This document shows positions 22,415-34,808 of a DNA stretch of 64,000 nt, piece after piece (within the stretch, counting starts at the first letter, position 1; every line of letters starts with the position of its first letter). Position numbers and translations under genes: made by a program. Under the pieces are notes generated by a model. It was not told the DNA's origin and made no database searches. It saw only the letters and a program-made list of their open reading frames with translations. This stretch comes from Cylindrodendrum hubeiense (taxonomy: Eukaryota > Ascomycota > Sordariomycetes > Hypocreales > Nectriaceae): positions 1-64,000 of the forward strand of contig JAANBB010000115.1 in the NCBI GenBank assembly GCA_014621425.1, written 5' to 3'.

Positions 22415-23552
22415 CCAGCATGGTAGATGTGTGATTAAGGAGCGGCAGGCCTGGATTGTCTGCCGATGTACCAACATCCTGTTGTTCGCGCATTATGTAC
22501 ACGCGCGGATACTGAATGAACCAAAGAGAAATGTATTATTGAATTATCCTCATATTTATATCTCGACGTTGATGGACAAGTATATACGAAATATGACATC
22601 AGTGCTGCAGACATCAATTCAATGATCTGCTCTTTTAGGCAGTGAAATGACCAAATTTAGAAATTCATTGGCGTATGGAATTTTGATTTGGAACACAGGG
22701 CGCCTCGCGATTTTCTCCGCGTAAAGTGCATCATTACCTTGTTGGAAAAGCTGCCAGATGCGGGTATCAGTCAGGGCTGGGACGCGGACGGGGAGGGAGG
22801 AGAGCTCTTCGATAACAGGTTACATTAGTATATGTGTTCTCGGAAATGTTGTCGGCGAATGGGGAGATGTATGAAATTGTCTAGGTTCAAATCACAGACT
22901 TAGCGTTCTACGTTATGCCGAAGGCAAGAGCAGTCGTGGAAAGGGCAGAGAAGACAAAGCTAGGGATTAAGGCGGAGTGGGCGACTTTCTGATATGATAG
23001 TAGATTCCGTTTAAAATAATGAATGCCGTGGTTGAGGAAAATTGTGTACCAAGTACCCATGATATTATGTATACTTTGAATTGTATGAGTGAAACCAATA
23101 TAGTGTTAGTTTCGGAACGTAAAGTGACACCACCTTAAGGTATTTCAACAAAGTCTGAGTGACTCCTCAGGCTTACCAAAGGAATGCCCAAGTTTCCTGG
23201 ATGAAATTGTTATTTATCTTAAAATTTAAATATGAATATTCTAAGTGAGTATCCGTTAATTTCCGAGGTGAAGCACAGAACATCTCAGCTACCCTATATG
23301 AAGATATGGGGTTTATCGCAACGTCCGATTGAGCGTCAAACTCATTTTCCTCGCCTTAATAATAAACCGAAAGCAAATCGTGATTCCTCATTTATGTGCT
23401 TAAGCTTCCCATCGGGTGCATATCAAGCTTCGTGTCGAACTATGACGTGGTGATTGAAGTGGAGTCACGTGACTGAGCAGCTACCGTGGTGATGCACCAA
23501 TCCGCGATTCACCGATCGCGATCCATCATTGACGCGTAAACACCACTCCAAA
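22415..23552. other. intergenic with E-box palindrome before MAD1
   Basis: AT-rich and without a supported gene. The palindrome GTCACGTGAC lies at 23464-23473, 80 bp before the MAD1 start; it matches the CBF1/E-box core CACGTG. Confidence 0.6.
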
Positions 23553-25908
23553 ATGCGATCACATACGCCGCAAGGGCGAGAAGGCCCTGGAAGTCGGCGT
23601 AATTCTACCTCAAACAGATTCCGAGCAAGCACTTCGTCCATCGGCCGGCCCCAGACGTCCCTCCGAGAGTCCAGGGTAAGTCAACAATGAATCAAAACAA
23701 AGCAACATTCCGAAATCTGTGCACCTAACACGCCTTCAGATCTCCTCCTTCCGTGCGACTCAACCAACATACAACTTGATCACCGGTGCAGAGACCAACG
23801 CATCACGACCCGCCTCTCGCCAGGGTCGCAGCGCCGAATCGGTTCGTCCAGGTTCTCGCGACAGCTCTAAAGAAAACATGGCGCCCCCCGATGCCGACGA
23901 ATATGAAAAGTATAGGAAGGAGATCGAGGCCTTGAAGGCCGAGATCGGGACGTTGCAATACCGCATGCAGACGGCCGAACAAGAGAAGGAGATTACAATG
24001 TCCCAGCAGAACAGCAAGATGGAGCAGGCGCGACGCCGCGAGCAGGACGAAGCTCAGCAGCGGCAAATGGCTGAAGCCGAGCGAGAAAAGGCTGCGACTC
24101 AGATGGAGACGATACGAAGAGAGCTCGACGAGGTGAAGGATGCGACCGAGCAAGATAAAAAGGCCCTGGAGCGCAAGGCTCGGGATGCTGAGGATGAAGC
24201 TCGACTCTTGCAGGAACAACTGGAGGACCTGTCGACGGCCAAGGAGGAAGCTGCACGAATCGCCGACCGAAAGATAACCGACTTTGAGATGCAGATTGCG
24301 GCCTCGCAACGCTCCGTACAAGAGTTGGAACTGGAGAGTCAGCAGAGGGAATCAAGCTTGCAACAAACACAGGCCCAGGTCGCAGAAAAGGACGACCACA
24401 TTGCCGGCCTGGAGGCTAATGTGCTGCGACTCAAGGCTCAGAGTGGCGACGCTGAGACCATGGAGATCATCCGACAAGAGTTGACCGAACAAGTACATCA
24501 CATCCGGAGCCTCGAAGCCACGAACCGCGATCAGCTATCGGAGCTGAAGCACCTGCGCGCCCTCAGCAAAGCCGTCGAGGTGGTCGAGGAGGAGAAGCGG
24601 ACACTGCACCGAAAGCTCAAGGCTGCACAGACGATCGAGGCGGAGCTTGCTGAAGCCCGGATACAACGGCAGAGACTGGAGGACGAACGCCTGGCTTGGA
24701 CTGCCTACCTCAAGAATACCTCGGAGACTGGCGACGCCGAGTTCGACTCCCCAGAAGCCATGGCGAGGGCGTTGGTTCAGGAGCGCTTGACCACTGCGTC
24801 GTACATGGACAAGTTGGGCGCGGTTCAGGGAGAGATGACGGCCCAGCAACAAACCATCCAGACTCTTCAAGACGAAAAGGCCAAGCTCAAGGGCGAGGTC
24901 GAGACCGCAAAGACTTCTGCCAACGCCACGACTGCCGACAAGGCTCGTCTTCGCCTGGAACGGCAGCGTGTCCTTGCTGTAAAGGAGGTCGAGTACCTCC
25001 GAGCCCAGCTGAAGACCTTTGACACCGAAGACGAAACCCTCCAGCCGGAGCAATTCGACCAGGCGCGCGCGCTGCGGGTTCAAGAACTCGAGGACCTTGT
25101 CGACAAGTACAAGACTGAAGTCCAGAGCCTTCACGCTGAGCTGGCCTCCACGGAGCCATCTGGCACGCCCCAACCCGTTACTGGCAAGCGCTCGCGCGCC
25201 GAGGACGACAACGCCCATGAACAACTTGGACAACTGACACGCAAGAATCGCAAGCTCCAGGAAGAGCTGTCTAGCTCTCAGACGCAGGTGGCGCTGTTGG
25301 AAAAGGACCTGTCAGCGAACCGTGAGCAGTTGACGGCGGCCAAGCAACAGAGCAAAACCCGAGTTCTGACGCTCAAGTCCAACCCTACGTCCGACTACGA
25401 AGCGATCAAGCGTTGCACTCTGGATGCTCTGCAGAAAGAGAACACCGACTTGCTCGCTACCCTACAATCCAAGGGCGGCAACTCTTCAGTCCCGATGATC
25501 CCAACCTCGGTCCTCGGCGCTATGGAGCGTGAGATTGCAGCCGCCAAGGCTGAGACGGCATCTGCCCAAAAGTCTGCCCGCCGACTCAAGGAGGTTTGGG
25601 GCTCCAAGTCACAGGAGTTCAAGGAAGCCATCTTTTCCACCCTCGGCTGGACTGTTACGTTCATCCCCAACGGCAAAATGCGCGTAGAGAGCACCTTTTG
25701 CCCGTCCCAGACGGACGAGAACGAAAACTCCATCATCTTCGATGGCGAGCGCGGCACCATGAAGGTGGGCGGTGGCCCCAAGAGCGCTTTCGCTCGGAGG
25801 ATCAGCGATCAGATCGGCTTCTGGGTGCGAGAAAAGGGCTGTATTCCCGGGTTCTTGGCAGCATTGACGCTAGAATTTTACGAGGAGCATGCGAGGGCTG
25901 CGAAGTGA
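23553..25908 (+). CDS. MAD1: spindle assembly checkpoint protein Mad1
   Basis: Two exons, 23553-23675 and 23740-25908 (64-bp intron, phase 0), give 763 residues. The protein is coiled coil from about residue 95 to 640, rich in Glu, Gln, Lys and Arg. It ends in the conserved Mad1 C-terminal head: KSQEFKEAIFSTLGWTV, NSIIFDGERGTMKVGG and ISDQIGFWVREKGCIPGFLA. A Ser/Arg-rich N-terminus with a KEN box (SSKENMAPPD) precedes the coil. Mad1 sits at the nuclear pore and at unattached kinetochores, recruits Mad2 and drives the mitotic checkpoint. The first ATG chosen gives the intron an in-phase join. Length fits yeast Mad1 (about 750). Confidence 0.92.
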
Positions 25909-26153
25909 GGATAAGACTCGAGGAACACCCGAGTGGAGGGATATTGTTCACCGATGGATGAGATGACGACATATACCCTTGTACATACATACACATTGCC
26001 TATTTATCTCACAGGCCTTGTACACTATTTTTGATTCAGATATTTGTTTGTGGAGGATTCCCACCGAATATTAACATTGACGTTCAAGTTTATCTGACTT
26101 ATCCCATTCCACCATCCCACCCATGAACAACATTTATGTCTACTAGTGGTTGT

Positions 26154-26744
26154 TTATGTAGTCTTACTACCCGCTGATTCCTTGCCACGACGGTATCCCG
26201 TTCGACCTCGCCTGTAGTCTTGCTTATATTCTCGTCTTCCCCGTGGCTTGCCCTCCCGCTTCTGCTCCACAGGCGTTGGGTACAAGGCCGAGACGTCTGG
26301 GTCTTCAGACCCCATCTTCTCAAGAGCTGGCTCCCATTTCAAACCTGAGTGCGGGATTGGGGACCCCATGGCCTCTTGGAGCTGCGCGAATGTGGTCTGC
26401 AACTCGGCCCTCTTCGCATGGTAGAACTGGGCGTCCTGGAGGAGCTGCAGTCGGTATGCAATGGTTTCGCAGTTGAACAACACAGGGATCACCTGTTGAA
26501 TGATGAGTGAGCGATTGGCTATTTCGCGCTGCTCAGCTTCCTTGTCAAGGTTCTGGGCTCGGATGAGCCCGATGATGTCGCTGTAGGTGGTCAGGAAGTT
26601 AATCAACCACTCTTTGAAAGCCGATCGCTCCAGTGAATTTTCATGCTGCTGATATGGATCCTGGGGAGGCACCTGTGTCGTGCTCGGAGCACAGCCCGCC
26701 TGATCCTGAGCGACCGCGTTCCGCGTGTTGGCATTGATGTCCAT
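26154..26744 (-). CDS. hypothetical protein, 196 residues, helical
   Basis: An intact ATG frame, without domain recognition. Residues 37-130 look like amphipathic helices (FKEWLINFLTTYSDIIGLIR, EQREIANRSLIIQQVIPVLF, AKRAELQTTFAQLQEAM). The C-terminus is very basic with Arg-Gly and Tyr-Arg repeats (REYKQDYRRGRTGYRRGKES), as in some RNA-binding tails. No membrane helix or signal peptide is present. It is convergent with MAD1, only 245 bp apart. Function unknown. Confidence 0.6.
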   Translation of the reverse strand: MDINANTRNAVAQDQAGCAPSTTQVPPQDPYQQHENSLERSAFKEWLINFLTTYSDIIGLIRAQNLDKEAEQREIANRSLIIQQVIPVLFNCETIAYRLQLLQDAQFYHAKRAELQTTFAQLQEAMGSPIPHSGLKWEPALEKMGSEDPDVSALYPTPVEQKREGKPRGRREYKQDYRRGRTGYRRGKESAGSKTT

Positions 26745-28005
26745 ATCGAAGCTTGCTTCCTCTGGTTATTGGGTTGTAGTGAGGTGGTTGATTCGGTTAG
26801 ACGAGGTTAGAATCCTTAGTCGAAGTTACTCAAGTCAACAGGCCTCAATTGTGGGTTTCTTGTCGAGTCTTTATACTTGATTCCCATGGCCGCCTGAACT
26901 GTTCCCATGTTTTGATTATCGTTAGACATGAGAACAAGACCTGTGTGTAGAACAAACTAGAAGACGGCTTGACAAAGGGAACAATGGCAGCGAAAGAACA
27001 CAAAGCTTGCGCTTTTGATCTTGTTCCGAACAAAGGAAAATGGCACGGACATTGATCTGCACATCGAGTCGTACAGCGGCCGCAAATAGGTTCGCAGTTT
27101 TCCAATATTAGAGAGCTCCTACAAGAACTCTCTAGTGGCACGTCGTAGCTAAGACCGTGCCTAGCGACAAGCCAGCGAAACTGGCGTTTCTAACCACATA
27201 ATGGCCAGATGTCAAAAGACATATAGCTAGTTCTAGCTTGACTGAAGATATTGCACAAGATTTATTGTACAGTATATTTAGCTACTGACCTAGAACACCA
27301 AAAAGATGCCAGCTAGTTGCCCTAAGCCAGTTAGAAAGGCTGATTTCCTAAACAATACCCTTATACGCTCACTTAACTAAAACTTCAAGGTCACCCATAA
27401 AGATAATCATGAAGCAATGAGATGTAATACATGCAGTTATCTAAAAACTCAAGTGCCATCTTCAATTCCCTTCGCCTAGCTCAACCAGCTCACCTAAAGT
27501 CCCCAGACCCTCGAGGAGAACAATTGGCCTTTCCAGGGGACCGGCTTCGGGCACGCTCTGCGCACCCCTCTGAGTTCCAACATAATCTCTGTTAGAGCAC
27601 AGAGCAGTGCGATCCGGCCACTTGTAATTGCCGTGAAGGGACTTATGTACACATCCGGATCTGTATGGATCTTCCTTGCGCAAGCCGAGCACGTATTATG
27701 ATGTCGTATAGCCTTTAGGGCGAACACAGGCCTGTTCCCTGGAGCGAGATTGGATTTCCCCGCAGGGGCATTCATTAGATGAAAAGGGGCATGGATCGAC
27801 GCATTCCGAGATAGCGCCATAAGGAGACGGACGGGCTACTCTTCGCCACAACTTTTGTACAAACTCGTACTGTGAACACGTATGTCGCTGCGAACTTGCC
27901 TCATGATGTATACGTAGTGGGTCAGTTTACGCACATCAACCCCCCCAGTCGTATTACACAACATCCCTGACCTGCGTTGTTTGTCGGCCCTAGATCACAA
28001 ACCCA
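26745..28005. other. intergenic
   Basis: No supportable gene. Frames at about 26845-27141 and 27462-27820 (both minus) lack domains and good starts. AT content is moderate to high. Confidence 0.5.
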
Positions 28006-28290
28006 TCACGTGGCCGAACTGAGCCCCTTGGCCGTGCCAATTATGATTTGCTCCTCCGTGTACGCAATCGGACCGTAGAAGCTAAATTTGCTGTTCGGAT
28101 CGTACTTCCGCTTTAGGGCCTGTAGGTGGTCCTGGCGCCATTGCTCATCCCCGTACCATTGCCGCGGAGTCTCATCACCGAGAGCATAGTTAAAATATAC
28201 TCTCATTTCCTCCCGGCAGGGATTGAGGCAGAGAGCCAGGAACTCGAGTCTAGGCAGGCTGGAACCGAGTTGAGAGTAGTGGAGCCCTAT
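28006..28290 (-). pseudogene. C-terminal remnant of a berberine-bridge-type FAD oxidoreductase
   Basis: The reading frame contains MRVYFNYALGDETP, WYGDEQWRQDHLQALK and KYDPNSKFSFYGPIAY, the C-terminal BBE signature of FAD-linked oxidoreductases. It is open only back to an in-frame stop at 28291-28293. No FAD-binding domain is found upstream within the window. The piece therefore appears to be a truncated leftover, or at best a last exon whose other exons are lost. A nearby intact copy is not present. Confidence 0.7.
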
Positions 28291-28553
28291 TCATCAGTGA
28301 GGGCTGAACAGCCGACGTTTACTTGAGATAACCATCCCATTGTCTATGGCAAATTACTCAAAAAGTGCTTAGGCTCTACTCAAAACATGGTTTTCCTAGC
28401 CACCAAAGGTATCAAATAAAAGTGAAGTTTGATTGGCAATAAATGTCCCTGAATGATTCATTTTGATGAACTGCCCTTATTATGAATCCTTAGCACTCAA
28501 GCTGTTGAGAAGTAATATAAAATTCGAATTACAACACAGAAAAAACATTATCG

Positions 28554-31545
28554 CTACAACCCTGTTGCCGTCCTTGCCCTTCTCCCATCAGTTTTCTTAT
28601 CCTGTTCTAGGAATACTTTCAGCGTGACAACAAGCAACAAAAACTCCGACAGCTTCTTTTTAGAACGTCGCCAAGCGAACAAGAAAGTAAGGGCCAGTGT
28701 AACAGGAATCGTGGTAGCAAACCAGATCCAACATGAGGATGAATAGGCCCACGAAGAATCCTCAGTGTTAAACCCGAAAAATGTGAGACTGAAGAAACTC
28801 TGGAATTGGTTAGCTTGCGTCTGCAAAGATTGAGTTGACTTACAGAGATGAATGTTCCGGGGAGAAAGAGGATAGAAACGTATCCCACGAATTTCTGTAA
28901 ATCTTCTCCATCTTCCTGGTCATTCTGGCCTTGGCGAATGATTTTATCCAACTGTTGTAATTGCTTCACGTTGTTGACGTGGTAGGCCTGTGAACCTGTT
29001 TAGAGATAAAGCTCAAGAGGTGGAGTTGGGCTGGTCTTACCAGAGAAACTTCATTTTCAAGTCTGCTAACAAAAGCTTCCGCACGAAGCTTCAAATTTTT
29101 GGCAAAATTGAGGCAGAAGCCGATGATCTCATCGTCCCCAGTCTTCTGGCTTTTCCGGAGGATGGCCTCCATAGTCGTCTCAGCCGCAGCCAGTGTCTCC
29201 TTCGAATGAATTAGGTGGCGCGACAGTTCGTGCATGTTGAAGTAAGTATCGAGACTGTATTCGGAACTTGACACATCAGTAGCATGCCTATTCCGACGCT
29301 GTCATACATATCAGTCCGTGTGCTGTGGTTAACAAGCGCTGGTAAATCTGACCTTTTCAATTTGGCGCACAGGGCTTCTGAACCCCCAGAGAGCAGTGTC
29401 GTAAATATGAAGAACTGCTTCCACAACTCTCTCTAGAAGTTTCGAGTTTGATTCACCCCTAGTATCCTTATTCTCAAGCATTCTTTGGGTGACATACTTG
29501 ATCTTTGCACTGTTTGCATCATCAAAACATAGAAGAAATTGCCCTTCCTCTGAGCCAACTCTCGCAGTCCAAAATGACAAAAACAGCCAGTGATACGCAT
29601 GCTTTATCTCGTTGCAATCGGGAATTTCCCTTTGTGCGGCCTCTTTAACCCTGGGGTCTGGTGCAAAGTGATGGCAGTATTTTTCAGACTTTTTCGTGCT
29701 GTTCTGTTTTCCCATTCCTCCCCCTTTTGATTCATTCTTCTTCCCTGTGGACTCGTCAGATTGGAGATCTCGTTGTGTACCCTTAGCCTCTGAGGATTCT
29801 CCATCTTGCGGAGTTTGTGGTGTGCTCTTTGTTCTTATTGACTCCCTAATTTGTGGACTTTTATGCTCTTCTTCAAATCCTTGCGCCTTTTGGATGATGC
29901 AGCTAGAGTTATGGTTGACATGAAATAAGACGTTGGTGAATAAATCGAATAACTGCTGATTGGTCTCCCTCGATAGGTGGTCGACTCCCTTTTTTATGGA
30001 TTGGGTTGTTTTATTTCCGTCTGGGGTCTCCAGCCAATGTAGGAACTGATTGATTTCATGTAGTTGAGTAACAAAGGATTTGACCTCGGCTTGAAAATCC
30101 TTCGTTGCTGCAATGCCCTTAAGAAATGGAGCCTGCTTCTTAAAAAAGTCACTTAGCTGTGATTGGCTGGATTGCTCTGCGATCGCAATGATGTTCGATT
30201 CGATGTCCGTTGAATCAGTCGGGCTGAGAGCTTCGTAGAAAATTTCCTTCTTGATTGTTGTCCTGATCTTTCTGAGGAGGGAAGCATCTGAAATTTGACT
30301 GACCTCCTTGACAAGGAAGCGACAACCAGATGCTGTATTCGGAGATGAGCAGCATCCACAAATAGCCGCAGAGGTGCACCTACTGTGAATATTGCTGCGG
30401 AAGAAACCGTTCGAATCGTATGCTGTTTGGGTTAGGAAGAAGTCATCTATAGAGAACCTCTTCTTCAATGCATTTCGAAATGGTGGGTCTTTGATGATCT
30501 CGGTAATGCGAGGGAGGAAGCTTGTTTAATTCCCCTTTTAGTATATCTTTCATAGCAACAGAGGCGAAGTAGGACTTACACGATAGCGGGACTGTCACGG
30601 CGTTTCGACTGCAATGTATGAGACAACTGGGAAGGATTGGATGTATACTTCTGGAAGCACTTACCTCCCATGTCAAAAGCTCGTCCCTCGTCACACAGTG
30701 CTTTTCCACCACTTCAGTTTCGTCGGCCCTACGGAACAATTTAGCCACAGAATCAATAACCTGCGGTGTGACAAATTATGGGAAAGACATGATTTAACCC
30801 CCACGGTGAATGCATACCCGGTCGTTATGTAGTATATTTCGATATCAGGGTCCTTGGCCACGCCGGTTGAGGACTGATACTGAGAATCTGGGACCTCGGG
30901 AATGATGGAATGATCTGAGATTCGAGAATTTCGGGTTTCTTCAAGCTTTTCAGATGGTTTACTGCTGTCGGAATCTTTAAGGGCCCCTGGTTGCTTCTTG
31001 TTGCTTTGAGGATCACTGTGTTTTCGTGAAGATGCCTCGCTACTGTCATGACTGCCAGTTCTAGGAACCGTTTTATTACCCCCAGGGAAAATCTCCTGTT
31101 TAGAAAACATGGAGAACGTTTCATGGAATTCAAGGCCTGGCATTGTGCCCTGATTGACTGTGACATCTCCAGACATTTCCGAAGAACTGCTCTCTTCGGC
31201 CTTGATAGGGATTTGTACCGGAGGCGTGGACTTTTCGGGTTCGAAAGAGACACAATTTTCACCCTCACTGTTGCTGATCTGGCTCTCTGTACGCCTTGGA
31301 GGGTCAGGGTTGGCTTGCTTCTTACTCTCGGGTATGCCGCTCATGGTTTGGTCCCGAGTTGTCGCTAGGGTCGCAATGGGAGGGATTTGGCTGTGTTCCT
31401 GTAGGGTCGTAAAAGTGTCAAGGGCTTCCCTTCCATCATTTACCCCAGCATGGCGTAGCTTTGATAGCTCTGTCCTCGGATGGTCGTTTGTCGCAACACC
31501 GGTGGGCTGTGCTGGGCCGATCGTCTTATCAGATTGGCCCGACAT
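28554..31545 (-). CDS. CorA-like two-TM membrane protein with long N-terminal region
   Basis: Seven exons join in phase: 30818-31545, 30665-30728, 30580-30608 (29 nt), 29353-30520, 29041-29298, 28844-28987 and 28554-28799, giving 878 residues. The first 240 residues are Ser/Pro/Glu-rich and disordered. The middle is helical and includes a second polar linker. Near the end, LQKFVGYVSILFLPGTFIS and WIWFATTIPVTLALTFLFAW form the two membrane helices of the CorA/ZntB-like fungal family, with GFN at the place of the GMN pore motif. True CorA proteins carry magnesium; fungal relatives of this shape are mostly uncharacterised and transport should not be assumed. The start ATG (MSGQSDKT) was preferred, because the frame upstream opens only with TTG. 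Confidence 0.8.
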
Positions 31546-33182
31546 TGTGCTGCTAAGAGAAGAACGAGCAAGAACGTGGCGTTTTCTTGATAGCAAGTGA
31601 TGAGAGGAATGGCCAGCTTGAGCTAAAACGGACAAGGAAATGGGTTTGAGGACGAAAAACAAGATGGGGAATTTGCGCAAGCCTCACACGGCAGAGCATC
31701 AGCTCATGCAGCGACTCGCAGGGTGGTTGGTTGCCTCAACCCAATCGCTGCTCGCGTTAACAATGGCCCGGAGTTGTTGTGTCTGGAACGAATGCGAGCT
31801 GTAGCTAGCGACCAGTCGCCTTATCGCCCTATTTGTTCTATTTGTCTTTTGCGCCTGTGAAGAGCTCTTGTTCCTACTGCAGCAGCGCACATGGCAGCCT
31901 GACACAGGCGGTTTTCAAGGCAGTTTTCAAGGCAGTTTTAAGGCGGTCAGGTTGCCTGTATTTCTCTCAAAGACGCCAAAACTGGGCTAGGCGAAGCTCT
32001 CTTACAGGGCACGGAGAGGGGCTAATGTGCCTCATGCACAGCTGCAACCAATAAGATATGGGGCCGACTCTCCTCCGCCCACTGCATTTGCTCACTGCGC
32101 CTGTCCCCGCTCCGACTGCCTACAGCCGAATGGATATGCAAACCTCTCTCAGCTGCCTTGAAATCTGGGACAATGGATGGAATGAAGCCCTTTGTTTCTA
32201 CCCCCGAAGCTGATACCGGGCACAGGTCCCTGGAGACATGTCTCTGCCAGAGAAACTACCAAGACATGGTTGATGGTAGATAGAGGCATATTATCGTTGC
32301 CGGTGCCAGCTACGGAAACCCACCAGTAAAATCGGGAGTGGGAGAAAGCGGGCGTGCCGTTCAATTCCAGTGCCCAAATGCAGCTGCGACAGATTCCTCA
32401 ATCATCAGACTAAACTGCTTCCCAAGTCCCAGCTTCGGCCGAAATCTTGGTATATTGTAGATTTGGAAGATGGTCCTACTGGGCCTCTTGTAGTACATTC
32501 ATCTACCTGTAAGAATGAATACTATTTCTGAGCCGTGCTGAGCTCCACGTACGGTCTCTCGAACCTCGGGTGCCCTGCGGTTGGACCACTCTGTACTCTG
32601 TAGAAGCTCTTGCACAATATAAAACATGAAGTTCAATTGACCTCTACCAAGATCGTGCCAATCCATGCCAGCTCAGGCGGGAACGAACAATAGACGTTGT
32701 GTAGGTAGCTCAACGCCTTGCTAGGATGAAAAATCCTGGTGACGTAGGATCCCGCTCGGCGATTATCGGCACAGTACGTACCTTTGCAACTTTGGTGGTA
32801 CCTGTCGGAGGGGACGGGCCCTGCCTAGCTGCACCGACGTGGCACGTGATTGGTCCGTCACAGGCTAACAGTCTTAGGCCCACTCTCGGCATTGGACATC
32901 TGCTTTACTGCTAAGACCGAACTCCTTCAACAAAAACATCAGCGGCGAGAAACAAGTCGACGACGGGGTTGGGATCTATCCGTGACGTCAAACGGCAGCT
33001 GAAGCGTCACCAATCCGACTGCCCCTTCCACTCGCATCCTCATTTGTGATTGACCGTTGTATGGAGCATGCGACTCGGTAGTTTCATCGCAGCTTGAGAG
33101 CTGCCCCTCGCCTCTAGTCGCTCCCTTCCATCCACAACTACACCACGGCAAATTCCCTCCCCACGTCGACGTCTACTTGAAA
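31546..33182. other. divergent promoter region with E-box/CCAAT
   Basis: 1.6 kb between the CorA-like gene (minus) and TAM41 (plus). It holds a short repeat of CAAGGCAGTTTT (about 31908-31942). A CACGTG followed directly by ATTGG (an inverted CCAAT) lies at 32843-32853. No gene is seen. Confidence 0.5.
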
Positions 33183-34808
33183 ATGGCATCTCTGTGCTTG
33201 AGGGTATGATACTAGCACCTGGACACCTCCCTCGAAACTTACTCTGACGTCCTTCAGTCTTCCGCGACCTCCGCGACCTCCGCATCCCGAGCCGTCTTCC
33301 GAAACGCCTCCACCACTCGCATCCCGTATTCCCTTCGACAGGTTTACCCTCTCCAATACCGAGCAACGCTGTCTTCACGATGGTCATCCACCTCCCCAAC
33401 CCAAGGCAAGACCACCTCTACCGAAAGCGACAAATCTGCCACCTCAACGACCAGCACGGCCCCGAGCAGCGCATCTTCATACGGCAGCGAGTCCAACAGC
33501 AAGGCGAACCCTTTCAGCGATGACTGGGAAAATACCACCGACAACTCAATACACTCGTTCGACGACCTACCCTCCCGTCTCTTTGGCGCAAATCAACACA
33601 TGGTCATTAACGGCGAGCTGAAGGAAACTCTGCGTCTCATGCTGCGCCAGTTCAATGCTCCTATCGTCTACTGTTTTGCATATGGATCCGGCGTCTTCCC
33701 TCAGCAGTCTGCTGGCCGCCACGCCACCGATGCCGAGTTCCGCGCTGTACACCCTCACCCATCCGAGGCATTGGTAAAGGCGCAAAATGGAGCTCCCAAG
33801 ATGCTTGATTTCATCTTTGGCGTCACCCACACCCAGCATTGGCACTCCATCAATATGAAGCAGCACCGCGACCATTACTCTGGTGTTGCCTCCCTGGGCT
33901 CCGGTTTCGTCTCGCGCGTCCAAGACTGGGGCGCTGGTGTTTACTTCAACCCGTTTGTCGAAGTTAATGGCATGCTGATAAAGTACGGCGTCACGAGTAT
34001 CGATAACATCGTCAACGACCTTACTTCATGGGACAGCCTCTACCTAGCCGGCCGCCTTCACAAGCCTGTCAAGATTCTCCGAGACCACCCCAGAGTGCGA
34101 TTAGCGAACCAGCACAACCTCATCGCCGCCGTCCGAACCGCCCTGCTCCTCCTACCACCCGACTTTACAGAGGCGCAGTTATACAGCACCATCGCAGGGC
34201 TAAGTTACCTGGGCGACCCTCGAATGTCGCTCCCCACGGAGAACAAGAGCAAGGTCAACAACATCGTCGACAACAACATTATTCACTTCCGCCGCCTCTA
34301 TGCGCCCCTCATCAAGACTCTACCCAACGTCGACTTTGCGGGCGCCTTTCGACTCGACGACCAGAACTGGGTTCTGAACCCCGAAGCAAATAACACACTG
34401 CATCAGGATATGGACCCGGTCAGGCGTGGCAATATGGTGAGGCGGCTACCAAAGACGTTCCGCTCGCGACTCTACTTCCAGTACCAGAAGAAGTTCTCCA
34501 TGCCAAAGGAGGAGTTTAACCAACTCATGAAGGCCTCGGCCGACGACGAGACGACGTCGATTCAACGACGACAAGGCGGCGACTTTGAGAAGCGCGTCGC
34601 AACAGACGACCCCGCCAAGCTCCAAGAGACAGTGCGCAAAGTCATCAAGCAGACGGTCGCCTGGCCCAGCACCACCCAGAGCATCAAGGGCGTCTTGATG
34701 GGCGGTTGGACTCGGACAGCCCGATACCTTGGCGAAAAGGTTTCCAAGTGGAAGAAGGGCCAGGACAAGGCGAAACAGGACAAGGACGCAAACGAAAAGT
34801 CGGAATAA
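33183..34808 (+). CDS. TAM41: mitochondrial phosphatidate cytidylyltransferase Tam41 (Mmp37)
   Basis: It makes CDP-diacylglycerol from phosphatidic acid and CTP at the inner mitochondrial membrane, the first step toward cardiolipin. Two exons, 33183-33203 and 33258-34808 (54-bp intron, phase 0), give 523 residues. The N-terminus (MASLCLRSSATSATSASRAV, then Arg/Ser-rich) is a good mitochondrial presequence. The nucleotidyltransferase motif YCFAYGSGVFPQ is followed by MLDFIFGVTHTQHWHSINM and WGAGVYFNPFVEVNG, all typical of Mmp37/Tam41. A long Ser/Thr-rich linker precedes the catalytic part. The C-terminal SIKGVLMGGWTRTARYLGEK is the amphipathic end that binds membrane in yeast. No lesion is seen. 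Confidence 0.93.

Noticed and set aside
27462..27820. Two overlapping minus frames
   Set aside because: No domain, no introns and no good start; mixed composition.
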